From an uncultured bacterium (GTDB lineage: Bacteria; Nitrospirota; Thermodesulfovibrionia; Thermodesulfovibrionales; Thermodesulfovibrionaceae), in assembly GCA_937998865.1 (NCBI GenBank), contig CALLBR010000016.1:1-42596 (forward strand): DNA of 42,596 bases. Reading direction: 5' to 3'. The position numbers and the translations under genes are program-made. The number at the start of each line of letters is the position of its first letter. Position 1 is the first letter of the stretch. Shown here piece after piece: positions 7,250 to 15,002 of the stretch. Below the pieces are notes generated by a model. It saw nothing but the letters and a program-made list of their open reading frames with translations. It had not been told where the DNA came from and searched no databases.

Positions 7250-7279
7250 TCTCCCGATAACCGGGAGAATTTTATTTTT
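7250..7279 (+). terminator. Hairpin plus T-rich tail just upstream of yceD
   Basis: TCTCCCG (7250-7256) pairs with CGGGAGA (7262-7268) around a 5-nt loop, followed by TTTTATTTTT. It has the form of a Rho-independent terminator, and the minus strand also shows a T-rich tail. No plus-strand gene upstream needs it. Its position 11 bp before the yceD start suggests a 5' mRNA stabiliser, an attenuator, or a block to reverse transcription. Confidence 0.55.
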
Positions 7280-7290
7280 GAGGTTTTAAA

Positions 7291-7809
7291 ATGAAAATAG
7301 AGGTCTTTGAAATCCCAGAAGAAGGATTAAATATTGAAATAGAAGAATCGCCTAATATAGAGGATTTAATTATCACAACTCCTTTTAGAGCAGTCATGCA
7401 TGTTGAAAAAAAAGGAAGCGAAGTTTTCATCAAGGGGATTGTAAATGGCGAGATTGAACTTCAGTGCAGTAGATGTTTAAATTTTTTTAAAATGCCAATA
7501 AGGACAAGATTTGAAATAACCTACCATCCTATTGAAATTCTCAATAAAGAAGAGCTGGTTGAATTAAAGAGAGATGAAATGGAGGTAGATTTTTACAGAG
7601 ATGGTTTAATTAACACTGAGGATATAATTCGTGACCAGATTTTACTAAATATACCGATGAAACCCCTATGCTCAGAAGATTGTAAAGGATTATGTCCTAT
7701 CTGTGGAATAGATTTAAACGAAAAGGAATGTACTTGTAAAACAGAAGAAATAGACCCAAGATTTGCGGTATTACAATCACTTTTAAGGAGGATGAAGGCA
7801 AATGGCTAA
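7291..7809 (+). CDS. yceD: YceD/DUF177 family protein (23S rRNA accumulation protein family)
   Basis: A 172-aa member of the DUF177 family, which almost always sits directly before rpmF and is implicated in 23S rRNA or 50S biogenesis. Cys59-x2-Cys62 in the middle and the C-terminal set Cys127, Cys131, Cys135, Cys138, Cys147 and Cys149 (CKGLCPICG region) look like metal-binding sites. The GAGG upstream of ATG 7291 is weak. It overlaps rpmF by 8 bp, so the two are translationally coupled. Confidence 0.88.
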   Translation: MKIEVFEIPEEGLNIEIEESPNIEDLIITTPFRAVMHVEKKGSEVFIKGIVNGEIELQCSRCLNFFKMPIRTRFEITYHPIEILNKEELVELKRDEMEVDFYRDGLINTEDIIRDQILLNIPMKPLCSEDCKGLCPICGIDLNEKECTCKTEEIDPRFAVLQSLLRRMKANG

Positions 7810-7981
7810 TCCAAGACATCGTCATACTCCCTCAAGAAGGGACAAAAGAAGAGCAAATTGGAAAGCAAGTGCTCCCAATCTTGCTTTTTGTTCAGAATGT
7901 AAAGAGCCTAAGCTTCCTCACCGAGTATGCCCTAATTGTGGCTCTTACAGAGGAAGAAAGTATTTAGAGGTAGAAGAGTAA
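7802..7981 (+). CDS. rpmF: 50S ribosomal protein L32
   Basis: A 59-aa protein beginning MANPRHRHTPSRRDKRRANW, a clear L32 N-terminus. Cys30-x2-Cys33 and Cys43-x2-Cys46 form a zinc ribbon, so this is the zinc-containing form. It overlaps the yceD end by 8 bp and precedes plsX by 8 bp, the usual bacterial order linking ribosome and phospholipid synthesis. Confidence 0.96.
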   Translation: MANPRHRHTPSRRDKRRANWKASAPNLAFCSECKEPKLPHRVCPNCGSYRGRKYLEVEE

Positions 7982-7989
7982 ACTAAAAA

Positions 7990-9027
7990 ATGTTAAAGAT
8001 TGCCGTTGATGCAATGGGAGGTGATTTTGCTCCTGAGGTTAATATTCTTGGCGCTTATGAAGTAGCAGCTGAGAATGAAATAGAAATAATCCTTGTGGGT
8101 GATGAAAATAAAATTAGAGAATTTATTCAAGAAAAGGGCAATTTAAAAGGTAAGATTTCTATAATTCACACTGATGACCATATTCTCATGGATGAAAATG
8201 TCTCTTCTGCCATCAGAAGAAGGAATACATCCATGAGAAAAGCAATAGAACTGGTCAGGGAAGGTAAGGCTCAGGCAGTTTTAAGTGCTGGTAATTCTGG
8301 AGCCATGATGGCTCTTAGTTTTCTTCTTTTAGGAAAACTTCCAAATGTGGAAAGACCAGCAATAGCAACAGTAATGCCTTATCTAAAAGGTTATTTTATC
8401 CTATTAGATGCAGGAGCAAATGTAGATTGTAAAGCCGAACATCTTGTTCAATTTGCTTACATGGGTGATGCTTACCACAAAGCTCTTTTTAACTCTAAAT
8501 CTCCTCGTATAGCCCTCTTAAGTATAGGAGAGGAACAGACTAAAGGCAATGAGGCGACAAAAGAAGCATTTAAAATTCTCAAAAATAGTAGTTTAAATTT
8601 TATTGGAAATATTGAGGGTAAAGATATATTTTTTGGTTTAGCAGATGTAGTTGTATGTGATGGTTTTGTGGGAAATATTGTTCTTAAGGTAGGAGAGGGA
8701 CTTGCTGAAGCCTTAATGAAAATGCTTAAAAGAGAGATTACTGAACTTATAACTGGTAGAATTGGTTACATGATGATAAAACCTGCCATAAAAAGTTTCA
8801 GAAAAAAAGTAGACTACTCAGAATATGGTGGTGCTCTTCTCTTAGGTATAAAGGGAACAAGTATCATATGTCATGGAAGATCCACCACAAAAGCCATAAG
8901 AAATGCCATTAAAGTTGCTGCTGAAATGGCAAGAAAAGAAATATACAAAACCATTCAACAAAGTTTGCAATCAAGGGAGGATATAAATGAGAGCAAGAAT
9001 AGTAGCAACAGGCTCCTATGTTCCTGA
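7990..9027 (+). CDS. plsX: Phosphate acyltransferase PlsX
   Basis: Converts acyl-ACP to acyl-phosphate, the donor for PlsY in phosphatidic acid synthesis. The 345-aa sequence begins MLKIAVDAMGGDFAPE, the family hallmark, and contains LSAGNSGAMMAL, LLDAGANVDCKAEHL and VVCDGFVGN. It has no strong ribosome-binding site and lies 8 bp after rpmF, so coupling is likely. Its last 41 bp overlap fabH in another frame, giving a hydrophilic tail after about residue 330 that is unlikely to matter for catalysis. Confidence 0.95.
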   Translation: MLKIAVDAMGGDFAPEVNILGAYEVAAENEIEIILVGDENKIREFIQEKGNLKGKISIIHTDDHILMDENVSSAIRRRNTSMRKAIELVREGKAQAVLSAGNSGAMMALSFLLLGKLPNVERPAIATVMPYLKGYFILLDAGANVDCKAEHLVQFAYMGDAYHKALFNSKSPRIALLSIGEEQTKGNEATKEAFKILKNSSLNFIGNIEGKDIFFGLADVVVCDGFVGNIVLKVGEGLAEALMKMLKREITELITGRIGYMMIKPAIKSFRKKVDYSEYGGALLLGIKGTSIICHGRSTTKAIRNAIKVAAEMARKEIYKTIQQSLQSREDINESKNSSNRLLCS

Positions 9028-9964
9028 GAAGGTGCTAACAAATTTTGATCTTGAAAAGATGGTAGATACCTCTGATGAGTGGATAACAGAAAGAACAGGC
9101 ATTAAAGAAAGAAGGATAGCATCACCACAGCAGGCAACGAGCGATCTTGCCTATGAAGCCTCTATAAGCGCCCTAAAAAAAGCAGAATTAAAAGCAGAAG
9201 ATATTGATTTAATAGTGGTTGCCACAGTTACCCCTGACATGCTTGTACCCTCAGCTGCTTGTATTCTTCAAATGAAATTAGGTGCAAAAAATGCTGTAGC
9301 TTTTGACATTAATGGTGCCTGTACAGGTTTTCTTTACGCTTTATCAGTGGCGGAGAAATTTATCAAAACAGGTGCATCAAAAAGAGCTCTTGTGATAGGT
9401 GCTGAGACTCTCTCAAGATTCACAGACTGGACAGACAGAAGCATATGTGTACTTTTAGCTGATGGTGCTGGTGCAGTAATTCTTGAACCAACCGATAAAG
9501 AGGAAGGTATAGAGGTCATTGACATTTTTTCTGATGGAACATTGTGGGATTTTATTCACATGCCAGCAGGAGGGTCTAAAATGCCAGTGGATGAAAGTGT
9601 ATTAAAGGAGAGATTGAATTACATAAAAATGCGAGGTAATGAGACTTTTAAAGTAGCTGTAAAAACTTTAGAGGAAGTGGTGGATGCAACTTTGAAAAAA
9701 GGTGGTATAAAATCATCTCAACTAAGTCTCTTGGTGCCTCATCAAGCTAACATAAGAATTATTCAAGCCATGGCAAAAAGATTAGATCTTCCTCTGGACA
9801 AAGTAATGATAAATATTAATAAGTATGGAAACACCTCTGCTGCTTCAATTCCCATTGCTTTAGATGAAGCATATGAGTTAGGGAAGATTAAGAGAGGGGA
9901 TTACATAATGCTTGCAGCTTTTGGAGCAGGACTTACTTGGGGTGCTGCTTTAATTAAATGGTAG
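8987..9964 (+). CDS. fabH: 3-oxoacyl-ACP synthase III (KAS III)
   Basis: Starts fatty-acid synthesis by condensing an acyl-CoA with malonyl-ACP. The 325-aa enzyme shows the complete triad: Cys112 (NGACTGF), His252 (VPHQAN) and Asn282 (KYGNTSAAS), with the C-terminal GAGLTWGAAL. A strong ribosome-binding site (AGGGAGG) lies inside the end of plsX. The gene ends three bases from the convergent VTT-family gene; there is a T-rich stretch but no clear terminator hairpin. Confidence 0.95.
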   Translation: MRARIVATGSYVPEKVLTNFDLEKMVDTSDEWITERTGIKERRIASPQQATSDLAYEASISALKKAELKAEDIDLIVVATVTPDMLVPSAACILQMKLGAKNAVAFDINGACTGFLYALSVAEKFIKTGASKRALVIGAETLSRFTDWTDRSICVLLADGAGAVILEPTDKEEGIEVIDIFSDGTLWDFIHMPAGGSKMPVDESVLKERLNYIKMRGNETFKVAVKTLEEVVDATLKKGGIKSSQLSLLVPHQANIRIIQAMAKRLDLPLDKVMININKYGNTSAASIPIALDEAYELGKIKRGDYIMLAAFGAGLTWGAALIKW

Positions 9965-9967
9965 ATT

Positions 9968-10687
9968 TTATAATTTTTTCCCTTTTTGTTTTTTATACCT
10001 TTTAATATGCCAAATTCTTAAAAATCTCTCAATTTTATCTTTAAAAGTCCAAACTATGAGTGTTATCAATATGGCAACTCCTATGAGACTGAAAAATTTT
10101 TCGTAATCTTGATGTCTTAGATAGTTCCCACCAAGAGAAAGTAAAATGGTGCCAAGCAATCTCCCCACACCAGCAATCACAGCAAATTCTACTAAAGATA
10201 GTTTGCTTAATCCTAAAAAGTAGCTTAAATAGTCCTTAGGAAAACCAGGAATTAAGAATAGAAAAAAGACCAAAAAAGCTCCTTTATGATGTAAAAGATA
10301 ATCAAATTTATTCAGAATAGTAGGATCAACTACTCTTTCCACAAAGGGTCTCCCCAAAAGCCTTCCTAAAATAAAAGCAAGTAAAGATCCTAAAGTGAGT
10401 CCTATAGTGGAAAGTATTGTTCCAATAAAGGTTCCGTAAAGATAGCCTCCCAAAAGTCCTGTTACTTCGCCGGGTAAAGGTGCAGCAACTACTTGAAAAG
10501 CCTGCAAAAGAATAAATCCCATAAATCCAAAGGGGCCTAAGGAATCAATAAAATTTTTTAATTTTTCGTCATTTAAAAAAAATTCAATTATCCCCAATTC
10601 ATAGGATAAAAAAACCAAAAAAGCAATGAGCACTGCTAAAAAAGCTAATCTAAGCAGTGCTCTTAAAGTTACTTTATTTTTTATCAA
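9968..10687 (-). CDS. VTT-domain (DedA/TVP38/TMEM64-like) inner-membrane protein
   Basis: A 239-aa polytopic membrane protein with about five or six hydrophobic segments. Residues about 65-195 form the SNARE-associated/VTT domain, with [16 protein letters not shown] and the re-entrant motif [15 protein letters not shown]. Family members are linked to lipid scrambling and membrane homeostasis; the substrate here is unknown. The start is TTG at 10687 and overlaps the slipin gene by 14 bp; no in-frame ATG precedes the first transmembrane segment. The C-terminus is strongly basic and cytoplasmic by the positive-inside rule. Confidence 0.82.
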   Translation of the reverse strand: MIKNKVTLRALLRLAFLAVLIAFLVFLSYELGIIEFFLNDEKLKNFIDSLGPFGFMGFILLQAFQVVAAPLPGEVTGLLGGYLYGTFIGTILSTIGLTLGSLLAFILGRLLGRPFVERVVDPTILNKFDYLLHHKGAFLVFFLFLIPGFPKDYLSYFLGLSKLSLVEFAVIAGVGRLLGTILLSLGGNYLRHQDYEKFFSLIGVAILITLIVWTFKDKIERFLRIWHIKRYKKQKGKKL

Positions 10688-11447
10688 CCTTTAATTTCTC
10701 CAAAAAAGGGGATACTAAATCCATTGGTAAGGGGAAGAGTATGGTGGAATTTTTCTCAGAGGCAATCTCCTTTAAAGTTTGGAGATATCTTAGTTGAAGA
10801 GCTGCTGGTTCTGAAGCAATAATTCTTGCGGCTTCTGTAAGTTTTTCAGCTGCTTGAAGTTCTCCCTCAGCATGAATGATTTTTGCTCTTCTTTCTCTCT
10901 CTGCTTCAGCTTGTCTTGCCATTGCTCTTAGCATTTCTTGAGGAAGATCTACATTTTTAACCTCCACAGCAGTAACTTTAATTCCCCACGGTTCTGTTTG
11001 AGAGTCTATTACTTGTTGTAATTCTGCATTTATTTGTTCACGATTTGTAAGAAGATCCTGTAATTCACTTTGACCAAGTATGCTTCTTAAGGTAGTCTGA
11101 GCTATTTGGCTTGTAGCATAGTAAAAATCTTCAACAGCTGTAACAGCTTTAATGGGATCAATTGGTCTAAAGTAAACAACTGCATTTACTTTTACTGAAA
11201 CATTATCTTTCGTAATTATATCTTGGGCAGGAACATCCATCGTAACGATTCTTAAGCTAACTTTAACCATCTTATCAATTACAGGCCAAATGAGGACAAG
11301 TCCGGGTCCTTTTACAGGTATAACTCTTCCAAGCCTAAAAACAACTCCTCTTTCATATTCTTTCAGTATCTTGATAGCACTACTTAAAATGTAAATAGCT
11401 AAAAAAACTATTACAATCAGAGTTAATAAAGATGTCTCAAAAAACAT
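10674..11447 (-). CDS. Slipin/stomatin-like SPFH (band 7) membrane protein
   Basis: A prokaryotic slipin: an N-terminal transmembrane helix (about 4-24), the SPFH domain with [11 protein letters not shown] and [12 protein letters not shown], then a coiled coil ([19 protein letters not shown]) for oligomerisation. Such proteins build membrane-bound cage-like oligomers, usually with an NfeD partner. No NfeD gene is visible; the downstream partner is a VTT protein. I place the start at ATG 11447 (257 aa). The upstream in-frame GTG at 11453 would overlap the AGGAGG at 11453-11458 that serves ATG 11447. Confidence 0.87.
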   Translation of the reverse strand: MFFETSLLTLIVIVFLAIYILSSAIKILKEYERGVVFRLGRVIPVKGPGLVLIWPVIDKMVKVSLRIVTMDVPAQDIITKDNVSVKVNAVVYFRPIDPIKAVTAVEDFYYATSQIAQTTLRSILGQSELQDLLTNREQINAELQQVIDSQTEPWGIKVTAVEVKNVDLPQEMLRAMARQAEAERERRAKIIHAEGELQAAEKLTEAARIIASEPAALQLRYLQTLKEIASEKNSTILFPLPMDLVSPFLEKLKVDKK

Positions 11448-11588
11448 GATCACCTCCTATTTTTTATATCAATTTTAACATACTTTTTTGAAATTAAAAA
11501 TCCTGATCTTTAAAAAACCTTAATTTTAGGTACTTTTCATGGGATGAATTATCACATTTCTCCCCTTTTCTACTTGAAAGTTTAAAAA

Positions 11589-11870
11589 GACGAGATTGCT
11601 TCGCTACGCTGTTGCTTCGCTCGCAATGACCTCTTCATTGTCATTGCGAGGCTCACGAAGTGAGCTGTGGCAATCTGTCATTGTGAGCACCCGAAGGGTG
11701 CGTGACAATCCGCTGTTGCAAGCAGCCGAAGGGTGCAAAGCAAGCCCTTTTATCCTTTTTTTCCCAAAAAAGTGGAAGACGAGATTGCTTCGCTACGCTG
11801 TTGCTTCGCTCGCAATGACAATGGAATAAGTCCTCGGCAATAACAATGGAATAAGTCCTCGCAATGAAAG
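11589..11870. repeat. Second cluster of modular hairpin repeats
   Basis: Positions 11454-11948 hold no supported gene. A 42-bp element beginning GACGAGATTGCTTCGCTACG occurs twice without a mismatch (11589-11630 and 11778-11819). Between them, from 11640, are direct units with the flank GTCATTGCGAG or GTCATTGTGAG and the cores GGCTCAC-GAA-GTGAGC and GCACCC-GAA-GGGTGC. These are the same cores as at 1909 and 1836. A decayed unit follows at 11712. Two short TAAGTCCTCGCAATGA-type copies follow at about 11829-11868. Open frames here are repeat translations. Confidence 0.88.
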
Positions 11871-11948
11871 AGGAGTCCAATAAATGGAAGGCTTTTCAAT
11901 GACAAAGAAGGGAATGCAATAGAAGAGGAGGTATCAGAGGGATGAATG

Positions 11949-13661
11949 TTAACTGAATTTGTTGGTAATAGGGAATCTCCAATCTTTTTCAAGTGATACT
12001 GAAGAAATTTTTATTCCTGGAGGAGATTGTCTTCTTTTAAATTCAGCATTCTTAACCATTTTTAAAACTTTCTTCACTATGTCTTTTTCAAATCCATATT
12101 TAACAATTTCCTCCTCACCCATATATTTTTCAATATGTTTTTTAAGTATTTCATCAAGCAAATCATAGGGTGGAAGAGTGTCTTGATCAGTCTGATTTTG
12201 CTTTAGTTCTGCTGAAGGAGGCTTTGTGAAAACTCTTTCTGGAATTCTTCCCCTGGAAGCCCATCTGGCTAATTTATAAACTTGCGTCTTATAAACATCC
12301 TTAATTACAGCAAAGCCACCTGCCATATCTCCATAAAGAGTGGCATATCCTACTGCCATCTCTGATTTATTACCAGTTGTTAGAACAAGCCAGCCAAATT
12401 TATTCGAGAGCGCCATTAAAATGTTTCCTCTGATTCTGCTTTGAATATTCTCCTCTGTTACATCAAAAGGTAGATTCTTAAAGACCTTGGAAAGCCTTTG
12501 AAGATATTCTTCAAATATTTCAGTTATGGAAATCTCTATGAGCTCTATACCCAGATTGTCCACAAGTTTATAAACATCTTCTCTGCTTTCTTTTGATGTA
12601 AAAGGGGAAGGCATAAAAACTCCTGTCACTTTATCCTGTCCCAAGGCTTCAACTGCCACAACAGCTACAAAGGATGAATCAATCCCTCCACTTAGTCCCA
12701 GACATACATGTTTAAAACCGTTTTTTTCCACATAGTCTTTTAAACCTAAAACAAGAGCTCTAAAGATCTCTTCTTCTTCGCTTAAAAGGGAAAATTTTAA
12801 GCTTGAAGTTGAAGATGATAAATTTCTGCTTATCTTTTGTCTCTCTATAGGAATATTTATGATTTCTACATCTTTAAGATTTACCTCACATCTTATTTTT
12901 GACTTTCTCATCCTTGCTCTTGTTATTTCCTCTAAATCAATCTCCAAAAGGAGTAAATCTTCCTCAAAAGCCTTAGCTAATGCAATAATTTCACCAGATG
13001 GTGATATAAGCATGCTCCTTCCGTCAAAAACTTTCTCATCTTGTCCCCCCACTGTGTTTAAATAAGCAATGAAGACTCCCAGATCATAAGCTCTTATAGA
13101 TAGCATTTTGAGTGTTCTATCAAATTTGCCTATTTGGAAAGGGGAGGCTGATATATTAATTATCAATTCAGCAGACTTGCAAGCCTGTAAAAGACTTGGC
13201 AAGGTAGAGTGGAATATATCTTCACCAATATTAAGTCCGAATAAGATTCCTCCATAGTTATATACAGGCGCTCTTTTACCTGACTTAAAATATCGCACTT
13301 CATCTATGAGGCTGTAATTTGGTATGTAGATTTTGTGGTAAATGTCTATTAACTTTTCCCTTGCTAAAATAGCTGCAGAGTTGTAAAGATCATCCTCTTT
13401 AGTGGGCAAACCTAAAATTAGGATGAAATTTCCTACTTTTTTAATGATTTTATCTAAGGAATTTTCTGCCCTTCTTATGAAGGAGGGATAAAATAACAAA
13501 TCCTCAGGCATATATCCTGTTATAGCCAATTCTGGAAATACAACTATCTCTGCCTTTTCCTGAATAGCGCTTTCAGTAAAGCAAAGTATTTTATCCAAAT
13601 TTCCTTCTATATCACCAACTGTAGGATTTATCTGACAGAGAGCTAATCTTAGAGGTTTCAT
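11949..13661 (-). CDS. nadE: NAD synthetase of the glutamine-dependent architecture, glutaminase cysteine replaced
   Basis: The final step of NAD synthesis: amidation of nicotinic acid adenine dinucleotide. In 570 aa an N-terminal nitrilase-type glutaminase (about 1-270) precedes the ATP-binding synthetase (SGGIDSS P-loop near 327, then LTTGNKSEMAVGY and the C-terminal PPSAELKQNQTDQD). The nitrilase triad shows Glu44 (FPELAITGY) and Lys110 (YHKIYIP). The nucleophile site, normally ICED, reads NIGED with Gly146 (codon GGT at 13224-13226, one base from TGT). The glutaminase is therefore probably inactive and the enzyme may use free ammonia. It follows the upstream gene after 1 bp with no clear ribosome-binding site. 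Confidence 0.9.
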   Translation of the reverse strand: MKPLRLALCQINPTVGDIEGNLDKILCFTESAIQEKAEIVVFPELAITGYMPEDLLFYPSFIRRAENSLDKIIKKVGNFILILGLPTKEDDLYNSAAILAREKLIDIYHKIYIPNYSLIDEVRYFKSGKRAPVYNYGGILFGLNIGEDIFHSTLPSLLQACKSAELIINISASPFQIGKFDRTLKMLSIRAYDLGVFIAYLNTVGGQDEKVFDGRSMLISPSGEIIALAKAFEEDLLLLEIDLEEITRARMRKSKIRCEVNLKDVEIINIPIERQKISRNLSSSTSSLKFSLLSEEEEIFRALVLGLKDYVEKNGFKHVCLGLSGGIDSSFVAVVAVEALGQDKVTGVFMPSPFTSKESREDVYKLVDNLGIELIEISITEIFEEYLQRLSKVFKNLPFDVTEENIQSRIRGNILMALSNKFGWLVLTTGNKSEMAVGYATLYGDMAGGFAVIKDVYKTQVYKLARWASRGRIPERVFTKPPSAELKQNQTDQDTLPPYDLLDEILKKHIEKYMGEEEIVKYGFEKDIVKKVLKMVKNAEFKRRQSPPGIKISSVSLEKDWRFPITNKFS

Positions 13662-13662
13662 A

Positions 13663-14217
13663 CTATATGGTTGGGCAGCATTTTATAGCATCAAAAGCAT
13701 AAAGTATTCTTTTCTCCTTAGGAAGCTTATTTACATCATAGGGAGTAAAATTAATAGATGGCAAAAGCTTAAGGAGTAACTCTTTTTTTGGAAAGTCTGA
13801 GGTTTCTTTTACTTCACCGGATAAAATATCAATAAGCCTGCCCTCTTCACCATTAGTAATAAAAGCGAAAGGAATTTGATAAGGTTCCACAACTCTACAA
13901 AAAGCAAGCATGAATCTCTGCCATGAGTCTATTGAGGTAGGCGTGCATTTTATAGCAAAAATTATCTTGTCCTCTAATCTTATTAACAAATCAACAGATG
14001 GATAAAATTTCTCTTCCTCTGAGATGATGATCTCATAAATCTTATTTATTTCCATGTCACTTAAAACATAGCCCTTATCTATTAGTTTGTCAATCATTAA
14101 CCTTTGAAGATAACCAATGTTTTTTAGAAAGATTTCTTCCTCTTGTTTAATAATCTCTCCGATAAGGATTTCTCTTTCTTGTGGACTCTCTGGTTTTTTA
14201 CCTAAGGGGATTTCCAT
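13663..14217 (-). CDS. Small protein resembling the HsdR N-terminal (PD-(D/E)XK-like) domain
   Basis: A 184-aa protein. The start at ATG 14217 is chosen because AAAGGAGGA lies five bases upstream; the longer frame from 14244 would include that site. The middle resembles the type I restriction HSDR_N_2 domain: GY(VLS)DMEI, PSVDLLIRLEDKIIFAIKC, then PYQIPFAFITNGEEG. Asp76 and Lys90 fit the PD-(D/E)XK core, but the acidic residue two before Lys is Ala88, so nuclease activity is doubtful. No restriction or modification genes are nearby. It is transcribed with nadE after a 1-bp gap. A nucleic-acid-binding or structural role is a guess. Confidence 0.6.
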   Translation of the reverse strand: MEIPLGKKPESPQEREILIGEIIKQEEEIFLKNIGYLQRLMIDKLIDKGYVLSDMEINKIYEIIISEEEKFYPSVDLLIRLEDKIIFAIKCTPTSIDSWQRFMLAFCRVVEPYQIPFAFITNGEEGRLIDILSGEVKETSDFPKKELLLKLLPSINFTPYDVNKLPKEKRILYAFDAIKCCPTI

Positions 14218-14249
14218 TTTGTCCTCCTTTTGTTTTTGTCTCATTTTAA

Positions 14250-14279
14250 ATAATAAATTTATTCGACCATAAAATTCAA
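14250..14279 (-). promoter_or_regulatory. Candidate promoter of the HsdR-like/nadE operon
   Basis: On the minus strand TTGAAT (14274-14279) and TATTAT (14250-14255) are 18 bp apart. The predicted start is near 14243, leaving a leader of about 26 nt with AAAGGAGGA before ATG 14217. Confidence 0.5.
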
Positions 14280-14319
14280 CAAAGCCCTATTTCAATTGGT
14301 AAGGAAAAAAACCTCTCAA

Positions 14320-14460
14320 CAGGGGATTGCCATGACTCACTACTATAGCTTCGCAATGACAGAAGGGGATAAAAGGCAGTCTCGTAATGATGGAAAGGAG
14401 CAAGCTTGCAAGGAGTAATAGGAGATTGTCAGGTGATTACAAAAAGCCTTGCAATTAAAG
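14320..14460. repeat. Decayed hairpin-repeat remnants
   Basis: Positions 14280-14489 hold no gene. Fragments such as GGGGATTGCCATGACTC, CTTCGCAATGACAG, CTCGTAATGATGG and GGAGATTGTCAGG are recognisable as degraded arms of the repeat family seen near 1826 and 11589, without intact palindromic cores. Confidence 0.6.
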
Positions 14461-14489
14461 TAGCGGAGAAGGAGGGGGAAGTTTTAATA

Positions 14490-14517
14490 TTGAAAAATTT
14501 TTGGAAATTGTTAAAAT
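14490..14517 (+). promoter_or_regulatory. Candidate promoter of the RidA-like gene
   Basis: TTGAAA (14490-14495) and TAAAAT (14512-14517) are separated by 16 bp. The predicted start is near 14524, about 20 nt before ATG 14545. No strong ribosome-binding site follows. Confidence 0.45.
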
Positions 14518-14544
14518 ATTTTATCATCACGGTAAACTAATGAA

Positions 14545-14997
14545 ATGGAAGAGAGATTAAAAAGACTGGGATATAATCTGCCTCAGTCAGTGCAACCAGT
14601 GGGAGCATATGTGCCTGCTGTGAGAGTTGGTAATTTGTTATTTCTAAGCGGCATATTACCTTTTAGAGAGGGTAAAATAATAAAAAAAGGTAAGGTGGGA
14701 AGGGAAATAACCATAGAAGAAGCTTTTGATGAGAGTGTTCAGGTGGTACTTAATGCCTTAGCAATAGTGAAGGAAACCTTAGGAAGTCTTGATAGAGTAA
14801 AAAGATGCATAAAGATGACTGGATATATAGCTTCCTCAGAGAATTTTACAGATCAACCAAAGGTTCTTAATTGCGCTTCGGAGCTTTTATTAAAGATTTT
14901 TGGAGAGAGAGGAAAACACTGCAGAGTAGCTGTAGGTGTTTGTTCTCTACCACTTGACTCACCAATAGAAATGGATTTTATTTTTGAAGTTCAGTAG
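14545..14997 (+). CDS. RidA/YjgF family protein (long ~150-aa subgroup)
   Basis: A 150-aa member of the RidA superfamily, whose classic members hydrolyse reactive enamine/imine intermediates. It belongs to the longer subgroup with an N-terminal helix before the core (MEERLKRLGYNLP), GILPF near 37-41, GSLDRVKR near 91-98, and the C-terminal FGERGKHCRVAVGV and LPLDSPIEMDFIFEV. The Arg in KHCR sits where the catalytic-type Arg of RidA is found. It is monocistronic and ends 5 bp from the convergent paaK. The exact substrate is unknown. Confidence 0.82.
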   Translation: MEERLKRLGYNLPQSVQPVGAYVPAVRVGNLLFLSGILPFREGKIIKKGKVGREITIEEAFDESVQVVLNALAIVKETLGSLDRVKRCIKMTGYIASSENFTDQPKVLNCASELLLKIFGERGKHCRVAVGVCSLPLDSPIEMDFIFEVQ

Positions 14998-15002
14998 TCT
15001 TT

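Noticed and set aside
8987-9027. plsX-fabH overlap as a frameshift or broken gene
   Set aside because: Both proteins are complete with intact motifs and fabH has its own ribosome-binding site; the overlap only lengthens the PlsX tail.
10674-11453. GTG 11453 as the slipin start
   Set aside because: It overlaps the ribosome-binding site that serves ATG 11447.
11596-11992. Several short open frames on both strands between the slipin gene and nadE
   Set aside because: They translate the repeat units (recurring LLRYAVASLAMT-type peptides) and overlap each other.
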